64,000 nucleotides of DNA from Planctomycetota bacterium (GTDB lineage: Bacteria; Planctomycetota; Planctomycetia; Planctomycetales; Planctomycetaceae): the NCBI GenBank assembly GCA_023417655.1, contig JAEZFD010000043.1, positions 1 to 64,000 on the forward strand, written 5' to 3'. Numbering within the stretch: position 1 is the stretch's first letter; the number at the start of each line of letters is the position of its first letter. The translations under genes and the position numbers were made by a program. This document shows, in pieces, positions 1 through 8,843 of this stretch. Below the pieces are notes generated by a model. The model made no database searches, was not told where the DNA came from, and saw only the letters and a program-made list of their open reading frames with translations.

Positions 1-18
1 CTAGAGTCTGTTATGGAC
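1..18 (+). repeat. IS left terminal inverted repeat
   Basis: An 18-base end that pairs with 852-869 with two mismatches. It begins at base 1, so it could extend further left. Confidence 0.75.
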
Positions 19-49
19 TTAAGTGGCGATGTTTGAGTAGTTTCCGTGA

Positions 50-859
50 ATGAGCAAGCCACGGATGCCTTACCCGAGTGACGTCACGGATGACGAATGG
101 GCCTTTCTGGCCCCGTATTTAGCGCTGGTGAAAGAGGACTCTCCGCAACGGGTCCACTCTCTTCGAGCGGTGTTCAACGCCATGCGTTGGCTGGTGCGAA
201 CAGGTGCTCAGTGGCGTTTCATGCCCCATGAATTCCCTCCGTGGCCGGTGGTCTATCAGCAGGCCCGCCGTTGGCTGGATGCTGGTGTTTTTGAGCATAT
301 TGCTCATGATCTGCGTGAGGTGGCTCGTGTGGCCCAGGGACGAGAAGAACCACCCTCGGCAACGATCCTGGATGCGCGAGTCATACAGTCCACGCCGGAG
401 AGTGGTGCTCGGGCTGGGTACGATGGCGGAAAACGGAAGAAGGGATCGAAGGTTCACGTGGCAATTGACACGCTCGGACACTTAATGGCCCTGAAGGTCA
501 CACCTGCGGATGAACAGGAGCGAGCCCAGGTTTCAGAACTCTGTGCAGCAGTGCAGGAAGCCACAGGGGAGGCAGTTGAAGTGGCCTATGTCGACCAAGG
601 CTATACCGGAGAAAAAGCCGAAGAGGCCGCCGCTGCCCAAGGAGTGGAACTGCGAGTTGTCAAACTCCCCTACGCCAAGAAGGGGTTCGTGCTCCTCCCG
701 CGTCGCTGGGTGGTCGAACGCACATTTGCGTGGCTGGGACGATCTCGCCGACTGGCACGTGACTATGAACGATTGGCCGAAGTCCTCGCGGGTTGGCACT
801 GGGTGGCCATGGTCGCCCTCCTCCTCAAATACGCCCCACTTGTTACGCAGAGTTCATAA
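50..859 (+). CDS. IS5-family DDE transposase
   Basis: Cut-and-paste transposase of 269 residues in a single frame, without the frameshift seen in some IS5 groups. The N-terminal third (about 8-85, with DDEWAFLAPYL and RTGAQWRFMP) is the DNA-binding region usual for this group. The catalytic triad is visible: D108 (ILDARVIQS), D182 (VDQGYTG) and E223 (RRWVVERTFAWL). The protein has normal length and no stop or frameshift. It is flanked by matching inverted repeats. Nothing suggests passenger genes. Confidence 0.93.
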   Translation: MSKPRMPYPSDVTDDEWAFLAPYLALVKEDSPQRVHSLRAVFNAMRWLVRTGAQWRFMPHEFPPWPVVYQQARRWLDAGVFEHIAHDLREVARVAQGREEPPSATILDARVIQSTPESGARAGYDGGKRKKGSKVHVAIDTLGHLMALKVTPADEQERAQVSELCAAVQEATGEAVEVAYVDQGYTGEKAEEAAAAQGVELRVVKLPYAKKGFVLLPRRWVVERTFAWLGRSRRLARDYERLAEVLAGWHWVAMVALLLKYAPLVTQSS

Positions 860-869
860 CAGGCTCTAG
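852..869 (-). repeat. IS right terminal inverted repeat
   Basis: The reverse complement reads ctagagcctgttatgaac, 16/18 identical to the left end. It overlaps the end of the transposase gene. Confidence 0.75.
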
Positions 870-898
870 GAGGCACCACTCTGTTGGCGCCTCGTTCC

Positions 899-3800
899 TT
901 ACAGGAACGAGAGTGGGCTCTTGTCATCAGAGCTCGAGTTCGCAGGGGAAACGGGACGCGGTACTTCGACCGGTTCAGGCAGTGGAGCCGGAACCGACGA
1001 AATCTGACGAACTTCCCAATAGCGAATCAGTGCCAGCAGCGTCATCAGTGAAGTGAGTCCACCGACGAAAACGGTCTCCATCAGAAAACCTTTGTCCACC
1101 TTCAGGAAGACGAAGACCAGTGCCGCAGTTGCAACCCAGCCGAATGCACTCAGCATCAGCATGGTGCGAACAATATTCGTGGTTCTGACCGCCTTCGACG
1201 CGGCAACTGCTGATCGAGTGGAGTAGTTCGCGAGTTCGCGGAAGGAATTCACGTTCGCGCGAATAGATTCCTTATCCTCTTCTTTCAGCTTCCGATCTTT
1301 CCGGATGGCCCCAATCACTTCAGGACGTTTGACGTCATCAGTCACCTCGGGGAGCGAGTCTGCTTCCTGTACAGGTGCAGACGCTGCCGGAGCGACAGGT
1401 AGCTTGTACCGGACGGGCTCGTCGCTCGACGACTTGTCACGCTGTCGCGCGAGCAGTCGCTGCATGTAACTTTCGACTGTTTCTTCGCCGTTCTCGTCAA
1501 GAACGACGTTGGATTCAGAAACAGTTACAGCTTCTTTCGGTGCGATCGTTTCGTTCGCCGCACGGGGTTCTGCTCTCTGAACATTGGGAATGTCGACAGA
1601 GTGCTCGTCGGCCAGGCTGACATGGACGGGCGATTCCTGATGGTGTTCCTCTGTGAGTTCATCAGCCCGGAATCCGAACAGATTTGCCAGTTCGTTCCGC
1701 AGTTTCAGAGCGGCCGCATCTTCCTGAATCGGAGGCGACACCGACTCCATCTCAACATCCGCGCGGTCTGAAGACTCCAAGTCAGCGACTGGGAACGGAA
1801 TGGGGAACTGAGCCATCCGCAATTCTTCAATTGCCTGCCCTGTGCTTCCCCTGACTGATGGGACCGCAGCTTCAGTTTCGCCAGCGTTCTTTGAGGTGAA
1901 AAGGTAATCTTTCCGCTCAGTCATCAACTCCGACAACCGCTGATGAAGACGCTCATTCTCCCGTTGAAGCGACTCGATCTCGTCGTGAAGATCTTCGACT
2001 TCGACGCGATGAGCCTGCTCCTGAGTAGAACTCGTCAATGATGTCGATTCCGTCTCGGCGGAATCATGACTCAATTCCGCGAGTCGGCTTTGATGTTGAA
2101 ACTCCCATTCATTCTGCTTCTGAAGCAGGGAGTCCTCCAAAGCCGCGAGTTCATTTCGTTTGTCTTCGAGTTCAATCAGGGCTCGCTGGAGTTGCGTTCG
2201 CTGTTGAGCGAGTTGTTCGCGGTCATAGGAATCCCGCTGACGCTCTGCCTCAAGCTCGCTTCTCAACAGTGAGAGGTTCTGGGAGGCGGCGTCAAAATTG
2301 GCCTGTCGGATCTCGAATGCCTCGATGGACTGCTCCAGTCCCGCTCGAGCCTGTTCGATCTCCTCGCGTTGACGTTCGAGAGCGGCGACCTGTTCCTGAA
2401 TCATCTCTGATTGATTAGGATTGGATTCAGCGGGTAACAATTCGGCAGGCATTAATGCTGCCGCCTGCGTTTCTACCTGCGCCGCCGGTGCTTCTGCCAG
2501 TTCCTCCGCCTGTTTCTGAAGCTGAGCTTCGAGGTCAGCGAGCTCCTGTTCCCTGTTATTCAGGGCAGACTCGCGAGCGATCAGGTCCCCAAGCTGTGCT
2601 GTCAGCTTCCGGGCCTGTTCTTCATTCGCGAGCCGGTGGGATTTGAGGTCTGCGTAAGCACGGTCGGTGGCTTCCTGCCGGGCGGTCAACTCGGCCTGCG
2701 TCTCGACAAGTTCCGCTTGTTGCTGTTGCAGGCGACCTCGCTCTGCTTCCAGTGCGGACTGTTGGTCATGGATCTCGGCGAGAGCGTTCGCGGCCTCTGC
2801 GTTCTGGCGTTCCAGATCGAGTGAGGACTCCTTCAGAACTGCTTCACGTTCGACCAGTGACTGCTGCAATGCAGCGAGTTCTGCCTCTTTCGTGCGAAGT
2901 TCTTCACGATGTCGGCTCAGCGTCTGGAGCTGATCATGCACCGCCTCTTCACGGCTGATCCATTCCTTTTCAGTTGTCAGCAGTTCCTGTTCGCGCTGAG
3001 TCAGAGCCTGCTCTCGTGCCTGCAGGTGCTCAAGTTCGGCCTGAGTGGCGGCGACCTGTTCCTGCTGGATTAAACGAGACTGCTCAGCGAATTCCGTGCG
3101 GGATTGTTCGAGGTCGTTGCGATCAGTCTCCAGCTGCTGACGTTCCGACTCCAGGTGAGCTGACAATTCGGCCAGACGTTGCTCGTCCTGAAGGAGCTTT
3201 TCGCTTCGGGCATCCAGTTCCTCCCGGGTCTTTTCGAGATCCGCCACCGATTGATTGAGGGCCTGTCGATTCTCTTCATATTGACTCAGGCATCGTCGTA
3301 GGCGGTCTTCTTCCTGCTCGATGTCGCTGATTCGACTCTGGATACTCTTGTCGAGTTCGTCGATCAGACGTTCCCGGCTTCGGCACTTCTGAAGCCAGTG
3401 AGCCTGTTCTTCCTCCGCGGCGGCGATGCGTGCGTCGAGCGCCTCCTGGCGGTCACTGCAGACCACCTGCTGCATGCGAATCACGTCTTCGCGGCGGTCG
3501 AGATCCTGCGTCCGCGATCTGAGCTGACGTTTCTGTGCGTCATTTCGCGCGGCGAGATTCCGCAATTCTGTTTCACGCGTCTGGAAGCTCGCTTCCCGTT
3601 GCGTGACGACAGACTCACGCATTTCGAGATCCAGCAGCGTCTTTTTCTGCTGCCGACGGAGCCGAATCAACTCAGAGCACCGATGCGCGAGTTCTGAGTG
3701 ACGGGATTGAAGAGTTTCCTGCCACTTCGCCAATTCGGCTGCGGAGCTTTGTCGTTTTTGCTCCCGAGATCGTGCGGATTCCAGTAATTCAAACTGGTGA

Positions 3801-4429
3801 GTCAATTCCTCCCCTCGTCGGGTGAGGCGCTGCTTCTCATGTTCCAGAGAATGCCTCATTACTTTTTCCCGCTCGATCACTTCGCCGAGCGTGAACTGGA
3901 CTTCCTGAAGAAGTTCCTCAAGCAGTTGTTGGCGACGTTGCGCAGGAATCGACCCTGTCGACAGATTCGCTTTTCGATTCAGATCCTGTGAAAGCAGCTC
4001 GCGGAGATCTTCGAGAGCAGGTGCATTTCTTGAGGGTTCAGGAATCGCAGGGGGCGGAAGGGTCTCGATTTTGATTTCGATTGGCCCGAGAATCAGCCGG
4101 TCCCCGGGGCGCAGAGCGGCTTCCTGTACGACACCATCGTTGACCCAGGTGCGCGGTGACCACGCCTTCAGAATGGTCTGCCGATCACCAACCACAATCG
4201 TGCAATGGCGTGCAGCGACCCCTGTCTCCTCAATAATGACATCACAGTCAGGGCCGGAACCAACTGTGTAACGGCCAGGCGGAAGATCGGCCCCCGTCCA
4301 CTGGAGTCGGGAGCGGACTGGTATCAGTCGCAGACCGCGGGAGACTTCCTGGAATTGACGGAAGTAAGGGCCTTCTCGCCCTGCGGAATTTGTTCTTTGA
4401 TCGAGATAAGGGGTCAGCTGGACAGGCAT
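899..4429 (-). CDS. FHA-domain, long coiled-coil membrane protein
   Basis: A 1176-residue protein of unknown role. Residues about 50-120 form an FHA-like domain (GRYTVGSGPDCDVII, then AARHCTI), a fold that binds phosphothreonine peptides. Residues about 165-880 are almost continuous heptad-rich coiled coil, dense in E, Q, R and L. A low-complexity acidic linker follows. Near the C terminus are two hydrophobic segments (TMLMLSAFGWVATAALVFVF and METVFVGGLTSLMTLLALI), then a short proline/serine-rich tail. The likely picture is a membrane-anchored cytoplasmic rod with a phosphopeptide-binding head; this is inference. It diverges from leuB and shares no obvious pathway with it. The canonical FHA arginine is not evident after the first glycine (VGSG), so phosphobinding is uncertain. 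Confidence 0.75.
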   Translation of the reverse strand: MPVQLTPYLDQRTNSAGREGPYFRQFQEVSRGLRLIPVRSRLQWTGADLPPGRYTVGSGPDCDVIIEETGVAARHCTIVVGDRQTILKAWSPRTWVNDGVVQEAALRPGDRLILGPIEIKIETLPPPAIPEPSRNAPALEDLRELLSQDLNRKANLSTGSIPAQRRQQLLEELLQEVQFTLGEVIEREKVMRHSLEHEKQRLTRRGEELTHQFELLESARSREQKRQSSAAELAKWQETLQSRHSELAHRCSELIRLRRQQKKTLLDLEMRESVVTQREASFQTRETELRNLAARNDAQKRQLRSRTQDLDRREDVIRMQQVVCSDRQEALDARIAAAEEEQAHWLQKCRSRERLIDELDKSIQSRISDIEQEEDRLRRCLSQYEENRQALNQSVADLEKTREELDARSEKLLQDEQRLAELSAHLESERQQLETDRNDLEQSRTEFAEQSRLIQQEQVAATQAELEHLQAREQALTQREQELLTTEKEWISREEAVHDQLQTLSRHREELRTKEAELAALQQSLVEREAVLKESSLDLERQNAEAANALAEIHDQQSALEAERGRLQQQQAELVETQAELTARQEATDRAYADLKSHRLANEEQARKLTAQLGDLIARESALNNREQELADLEAQLQKQAEELAEAPAAQVETQAAALMPAELLPAESNPNQSEMIQEQVAALERQREEIEQARAGLEQSIEAFEIRQANFDAASQNLSLLRSELEAERQRDSYDREQLAQQRTQLQRALIELEDKRNELAALEDSLLQKQNEWEFQHQSRLAELSHDSAETESTSLTSSTQEQAHRVEVEDLHDEIESLQRENERLHQRLSELMTERKDYLFTSKNAGETEAAVPSVRGSTGQAIEELRMAQFPIPFPVADLESSDRADVEMESVSPPIQEDAAALKLRNELANLFGFRADELTEEHHQESPVHVSLADEHSVDIPNVQRAEPRAANETIAPKEAVTVSESNVVLDENGEETVESYMQRLLARQRDKSSSDEPVRYKLPVAPAASAPVQEADSLPEVTDDVKRPEVIGAIRKDRKLKEEDKESIRANVNSFRELANYSTRSAVAASKAVRTTNIVRTMLMLSAFGWVATAALVFVFLKVDKGFLMETVFVGGLTSLMTLLALIRYWEVRQISSVPAPLPEPVEVPRPVSPANSSSDDKSPLSFL

Positions 4430-4772
4430 CGTCGTGTGCTCAGGGGGCTGAAGGGGGAGCCAAGAATGCGCACTCCATGTTTTTGCGCATTTGAAAACAG
4501 TCAGAAAATGCTTCGAATGTTCTTTCCTAGCTCACTTGGGCAACGACGGGTTTCAAATTGTGGTGGGAAACCTCTCACGGTTGGTAATGATTTGCCGGTT
4601 GTAAGGAAGATGCCGGTGCTGCTCCCCCGTTCAGTGGCCTGACTTGAGGGAAATACCCGACAGCACTACGCTGCTGAGCACACTCTGGTGCGGCGCACTC
4701 TCCGTACTGAAGTCAATCGGAATCGCTGTCCTCAGCGTGCTGAACTTCGCGTCCTGACTTGGGAATCTGCAC
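4430..4772. other. Divergent intergenic region, FHA gene / leuB
   Basis: No plausible gene. It must carry start signals for both neighbours. A weak sigma70-like match for leuB is ttgagg (4644-4649), 17 bases, tacgct (4667-4672), but it is not convincing. No leu-rich leader peptide or T-box was recognised. Confidence 0.4.
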
Positions 4773-5852
4773 TTGAACGCTCGGATTGTTTTGCTGCCTG
4801 GTGATGGAATTGGGCCTGAAGTCACCGCTCAGGCCAAACTTGTGCTCGAGAAAGTGGCCGCACTCGGCGGGCACCGGTTCGAATTCTCTTCGCACCCCAT
4901 CGGTGGAAATGCGATTGATGACTTCGGTGATCCCCTGCCGGACTCCACGCTGGCGGCCTGTCGGGAATCGGATGCCGTGCTGCTGGGGGCAGTCGGCGGA
5001 CCAAAGTGGGATGACCCGACAGCCAAGACCCGACCTGAGGCCGGGCTCCTCAAGATCCGCAAAGAACTCGGTCTGTTCGCCAATCTCCGTCCGATTACTG
5101 CCACGGAATGCCTGATCGATGCCTCTCCATTAAAGCGGGAGATCGTTCAGGGAACCGATATTCTGTTCGTCCGTGAATTGACCGGCGGGATCTACTTCGG
5201 CGATTCCGGCCTGACAAAACATGACGACGGGAGCGAGACCGCCTTCAGCGTCGCCACCTACAGCACCCATGAAATTGAACGAGTTGTTCGCGTTGCGGCC
5301 ACGGCGGCCCGCGGACGTTCTGGTCGACTGACCTCCGTCGATAAGGCGAACGTGCTGGAAGTCTCGCGTCTCTGGCGTCGGGTCGCCGAACGTGTGGTGA
5401 AAACCGAGTTCCCGGACCTGAAATACGATGTCGTGCTGGTCGATGCGATGGCCATGCACCTGATTTCACGCCCGTCAACGTTCGATGTGGTTGTGACCAG
5501 CAACCTGTTCGGTGACATCCTGACCGATGAAGGTTCGATGCTCCCCGGCTCAATGGGACTTCTGCCATCGGCCAGCATCGGCAGCAGCGGACCAGGACTG
5601 TATGAGCCAATTCACGGCAGCGCCCCGGACATCGCCGGCAAAGGCATCGCCAACCCGCTGGCGACGATCCTCGCTTCCGCGATGCTGCTCCGTCACTCGC
5701 TGAAGCTGGAAAACGAAGCCGCCAAGGTGGAAGCTGCCGTCAACGCGGTGCTGGATCAGGGCTTCCGCACGAAGGACATCGCTCCTGCAGGCACTCCGTC
5801 CATTGGCACTGTCGAGATGGGCCAAAAGGTCCTCGACGCACTGCAGGCCTAA
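4773..5852 (+). CDS. leuB: 3-isopropylmalate dehydrogenase
   Basis: Third step of leucine synthesis: NAD-dependent oxidative decarboxylation of 3-isopropylmalate in the cytoplasm. The 359-residue length is normal. Family signatures are DGIGPEV (11-17), RELTGGIYFG (134-143), DKANV with the catalytic lysine (K191), and the metal-binding aspartates in NLFGDILTDEGS (D248, D252). The start is TTG; no ATG lies near the conserved N terminus and the Shine-Dalgarno (gggaa) is weak. The gene stands alone with no leuA, leuC or leuD beside it, and ends at a strong terminator, so it is probably monocistronic. Homoisocitrate or tartrate dehydrogenase are alternatives, but the motifs fit LeuB best. Confidence 0.95.
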   Translation: MNARIVLLPGDGIGPEVTAQAKLVLEKVAALGGHRFEFSSHPIGGNAIDDFGDPLPDSTLAACRESDAVLLGAVGGPKWDDPTAKTRPEAGLLKIRKELGLFANLRPITATECLIDASPLKREIVQGTDILFVRELTGGIYFGDSGLTKHDDGSETAFSVATYSTHEIERVVRVAATAARGRSGRLTSVDKANVLEVSRLWRRVAERVVKTEFPDLKYDVVLVDAMAMHLISRPSTFDVVVTSNLFGDILTDEGSMLPGSMGLLPSASIGSSGPGLYEPIHGSAPDIAGKGIANPLATILASAMLLRHSLKLENEAAKVEAAVNAVLDQGFRTKDIAPAGTPSIGTVEMGQKVLDALQA

Positions 5853-5908
5853 TGGACGCACTCCCCTGCCGGGTGGTTTGTTCCTGAATCTGGTATGATT
5901 TTTCAAGA

Positions 5909-5950
5909 GACGCTTGCTGCCTGCTGATCAGGCAGCAGCGTCCTTTTGTT
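5909..5950 (+). terminator. Rho-independent terminator after leuB
   Basis: The left arm 5909-5923 pairs with 5929-5942 (gctgcctg / caggcagc core, one bulged T) around the loop ctgat, and is followed by cttttgtt. It lies 56 bases after the leuB stop. Confidence 0.85.
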
Positions 5951-6067
5951 AAAGCGGTTCAAAACTCTGCGACGAGTCATGCTCTTGAGCACGACCACAG
6001 ACTTTGAAAGAAGTCAGCGCAGGAGTTGTCCGCCTGAACGTGAATCCGATACCTGGAGGGAACGTCG

Positions 6068-6667
6068 ATGAAGATGGCCTGGTCGCTGTTATTGCTGGCG
6101 GGAATTGCTTTCACCGCAGGTTGTGCTCAACCCACAGATTCCATGATGGAATCGACTGTGAATGCCGCTGAAGCCACGAAGAGTGAGCCAGCCGCCGAAT
6201 CTGGGGCAGCGACGGTCGATCTTCAAGTGCTCGATTGGGACGCGACGAATGCTCTCGTAAAGCAGCACCAAGGCAAAGTCGTCGTGATGGATGTCTGGGC
6301 GACCTACTGCCCTCCCTGTATCGATGAGTTCCCTCATCTGGTCCGTCTGCACCAGTCACATGGAGCCAACGTCGCCTGTATCTCGGTCTCTGCCGATTTC
6401 GATGGCAGCGGCGAATCAAACCCGCAGACGCATCAGGAGAAGGTGCACAAGTTTTTGAAGGAACAGAAGGCGACCTTCCAGAACGTCCTGCTCTCGACCC
6501 CGGCTGAAGAACTGTTCGGTAAGAAGATTGTTCATGAGTCGATCCCCATCGTGCTCATCTACAACAAAAAGGGAGAACTCGCTGCTCAGTTCCCGGATCC
6601 CAAGGACCCTGACGAGTTCACCTATGAACAACACGTGCTCCCTGCGGTGATGAAACTGCTCGACTAA
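6068..6667 (+). CDS. TlpA-like thioredoxin-fold lipoprotein
   Basis: Probably a periplasmic thiol reductant for cytochrome c maturation or disulfide control, anchored by a lipid. The 199-residue protein opens with a lipoprotein signal (AGIAFTAGC, lipidated Cys19). After a short linker a thioredoxin fold carries the active site WATYCPPC (C81, C84), and a cis-proline region is seen near ESIPIVLIYN. A good Shine-Dalgarno (tggaggga) sits about 6 bases before the ATG. It follows the leuB terminator and so has its own transcription unit. Planctomycetes have many TlpA-like paralogues; the exact partner is unknown, although a multi-CXXCH protein is encoded 7 kb downstream. Confidence 0.85.
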   Translation: MKMAWSLLLLAGIAFTAGCAQPTDSMMESTVNAAEATKSEPAAESGAATVDLQVLDWDATNALVKQHQGKVVVMDVWATYCPPCIDEFPHLVRLHQSHGANVACISVSADFDGSGESNPQTHQEKVHKFLKEQKATFQNVLLSTPAEELFGKKIVHESIPIVLIYNKKGELAAQFPDPKDPDEFTYEQHVLPAVMKLLD

Positions 6668-6718
6668 CACCGCTGAATGCCACGTGTGTCAGCGTCGGAC
6701 GGGTGGAATCCGGCGGCC

Positions 6719-7177
6719 TCATGGAGAAGATTTTGGCTTCCCCTTCTTTGGCGCGGCCTTTCCTCCTTCAAGTTGGAAATCGATGTCATTGTTTCCATCC
6801 TGAACTTCGGCAGTGAGCTTGGATTCCGTGTTGTATTCCTCTTGCAGAAGTTCCGGCATCAGCTTCTCTGAGCCAGTCACGGGGTCATGTACCATAAGAT
6901 TCGTGCTGATTCTCACTACATGAGTGCCAATTTTGGCCCCCTGCACCTTTGGAAGGTATCTCAAGGAATACTTTCCGGATTCATCGGTCTTCCCATAGGA
7001 GGCGCGGCCGGACGTCGGTTCGAATGCCACCTGAGCATTCGGGAGAGGGGAACCATTGAGAGTGACCGTTCCACTCACGATGCCGAGTTCAGGGCGGTCT
7101 CTCTTCGCTCCGCACCCGACGAACAGCAGCGAACAAAAGACGACGGCAGCCAGTTTGATCTGGCGGGAATAGCACAC
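6719..7177 (-). CDS. Small lipoprotein with carboxypeptidase-regulatory-like domain
   Basis: A 152-residue exported lipoprotein of unknown role. The start chosen is the GTG at 7177, because ggaggag lies 7 bases upstream and the signal peptide begins there (lipobox LLFVGC). An in-frame extension to 7318 has no ribosome site and no signal-like sequence. The mature part is a compact beta-sandwich of the transthyretin or carboxypeptidase regulatory type: VSGTVTLNGSPLPNAQVAFEP, then SYGKTDESGKYSL. It ends in a lysine/proline tail. Proteins like this commonly follow DUF1559 genes in planctomycetes, as here on the same strand 233 bases downstream. Function unknown. Confidence 0.8.
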   Translation of the reverse strand: MCYSRQIKLAAVVFCSLLFVGCGAKRDRPELGIVSGTVTLNGSPLPNAQVAFEPTSGRASYGKTDESGKYSLRYLPKVQGAKIGTHVVRISTNLMVHDPVTGSEKLMPELLQEEYNTESKLTAEVQDGNNDIDFQLEGGKAAPKKGKPKSSP

Positions 7178-7348
7178 GGTTCGACTCCTCCGGACTTGCG
7201 AACAGACAGAAAGCACGGGTGAGCATCCACGCTGACCCCAACGCGGCCGCGTGAACGGCTCGGCACACATGCGAAAAGCGGAATTGGTGACATCCTGATC
7301 AAGGAACTCAACCAGCAATTTGCAAGTTGATCCTCATCTCCGCGCCAT

Positions 7349-7372
7349 GAGGAGAGAGGCGTCTCCCTCCTC
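7349..7372 (-). repeat. Inverted repeat between DUF1559 and lipoprotein genes
   Basis: Ten-base arms (7349-7358 and 7363-7372, one mismatch or wobble) around a 4-base loop. There is no T-run, so it is more likely an mRNA-stability or processing hairpin than a terminator. Confidence 0.35.
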
Positions 7373-7410
7373 AAGAAGCGTGCGGGCGACATCAAGCAAA
7401 TTGACCTGCG

Positions 7411-8313
7411 CTAGAATTCTCCGACGACCTTGCCGTCCGCTCGACTGGAAAGGTTCTTGTAGTTCGTCAGGTCAATGTTTTCACTGACGAAGCGAACGGC
7501 GCCGTCTCCCATCAGGAAATGGGCCCCGCCTGTGTGAGCGCTACTGAATGCCGAGCGATACGCCCAGTAAGTGGGCTCGTCAATTCCCATCGGGTAGCCG
7601 GTCGATCCAGTGACCTGCATTGCGCCCCGATAGTTACTGCCTTCCTGCCAGCCATTGTTCGTTCCGACCCAATGAGCTGAGTTAGTGCTGACCCCGACGA
7701 GACTGGCACGTTCCCCCACCATGAATGTGTTGCTCGTTCCATCTGTGATGTCGCGAATTCTGACCGAGATATTCTGAAGTCCAAAGACACCAGTGGCCCA
7801 GTTGACATTCCGAAGATAGGCATAGACGCCCGGCCCATTGACTCCGACGTAGTTTGTTCGGGAGCAACGAACCCCGGCGATGGCGTCCTGAGCCAGTACA
7901 TCGCCCGCATCCGAGGGGCAACGGAATACACTGATATTTCCTTGGAGAATTGGCCGGATCTGGACATCTGCGACGGCGTTTTGCAGCGAGCGAGATTCAG
8001 TTTTCAACTGCTGAAACGTGTTCCCAAGGTCGAGGTAGGGAAGAATGGACACGTGCCAGCCCCAGGCGGGGTCTGGGCTGTACTGAGACGTGGCACTATC
8101 CCAGATGCCATAGACGGGTGCGGGAAAGACCTGCGTTGAATCATGATAGTTATGCAGAGCCAATCCGAACTGTTTCAAATGGTTCTTGCACTGGGTCCGT
8201 CGCGCGGCTTCTCGCGCCTGTTGCACGGCGGGCAACAAAAGAGCAATGAGAACCGCGATGATTGCAATGACCACCAGCAGTTCAATCAAGGTAAACGCAC
8301 GACGTGAATTCAC
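7411..8313 (-). CDS. DUF1559 pseudopilin-like protein
   Basis: A 300-residue protein with a type IV pilin/type II secretion pseudopilin N terminus (RRAFTLIELLVVIAIIAVLI) and the DUF1559 domain, ending with the H-x9-DG motif (HTGGAHFLMGDGAVRF). It is probably cleaved before the first Phe; the residue before the cleavage site is Ala rather than the usual Gly. The family is hugely expanded in planctomycetes, where its role is unknown but presumed extracytoplasmic. It precedes the lipoprotein gene on the same strand, forming the usual two-gene unit. Length and both end motifs are complete. Confidence 0.93.
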   Translation of the reverse strand: MNSRRAFTLIELLVVIAIIAVLIALLLPAVQQAREAARRTQCKNHLKQFGLALHNYHDSTQVFPAPVYGIWDSATSQYSPDPAWGWHVSILPYLDLGNTFQQLKTESRSLQNAVADVQIRPILQGNISVFRCPSDAGDVLAQDAIAGVRCSRTNYVGVNGPGVYAYLRNVNWATGVFGLQNISVRIRDITDGTSNTFMVGERASLVGVSTNSAHWVGTNNGWQEGSNYRGAMQVTGSTGYPMGIDEPTYWAYRSAFSSAHTGGAHFLMGDGAVRFVSENIDLTNYKNLSSRADGKVVGEF

Positions 8314-8754
8314 GGAAAGACCTCCGTTTGTCGAGATGACGAGACAATGCTCCCGACTTCAGACGGCGAGGCGCTGCTTCGGAGTCGAGAACTGATTTCG
8401 GGAAATGAGCTTCCGCGTCACCGACATCGAAGAAATGGATATCGGGGGGAATGCTGTCACGTGGAATCACATGTCAGGAATCCATGCGGGTCAATTCATC
8501 GTAAAAGAACTAACTGGACTTGCCAGATGAATAGAGATGTTTATCAGGAATTATTTTCAGCTTTGTTGGAAAGAGAACATTCCTCGACAGTGGAGCGATA
8601 CGGCTCACAGAAGATCCACCTAAAGCCTGTGGTGCGATCCTATCGGTAAAAAAATCATGCCTGGTCGAATCACTACTCTTCCCGGCAGATCGTTCCGGAA
8701 ATTTCCGGCAAAAGGGCGTGATGTTCTGTGAAATCTGACGCCTGACTTCCAGTG

Positions 8755-8774
8755 GGGAAGGGATGGCCCTTCCC
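8755..8774 (+). repeat. Perfect 8-bp hairpin upstream of membrane-protein gene
   Basis: gggaaggg (8755-8762) and cccttccc (8767-8774) around atgg. It is followed by a T-rich but interrupted stretch. Possible attenuator or leader structure. Confidence 0.5.
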
Positions 8775-8791
8775 TGATCTTGTTCTGCTTA

Positions 8792-8814
8792 AGGGATTTC
8801 CCAGTGAAATCCCT
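8792..8814 (+). repeat. Perfect 9-bp hairpin near translation start
   Basis: agggatttc (8792-8800) and gaaatccct (8806-8814) around ccagt, ending 18 bases before the ggaagg ribosome site at 8833. It could affect access to the start of the gene at 8844. Confidence 0.5.
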
Positions 8815-8843
8815 GAGTGGATGCTCAGATCTGGAAGGTCATG

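Larger units (their letters stand above)
1..869 (+). mobile_element. IS5-family insertion sequence, complete
   Basis: Terminal inverted repeats frame one transposase gene. The left end (1-18, ctagagtctgttatggac) matches the reverse complement of the right end (852-869) at 16 of 18 bases. The transposase stop codon (857-859) lies inside the right repeat, a compact layout typical of IS5-type elements. A target-site duplication cannot be checked because the left end coincides with the window border. The reading frame is intact, so the element may be active. Confidence 0.85.
8314..8843. other. Divergent intergenic region with two hairpins
   Basis: No convincing gene in 530 bases; a 100-codon open frame from 8347 has arginine-rich random composition. 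The right end carries two perfect inverted repeats, listed separately, just before the membrane-protein start. Confidence 0.5.
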
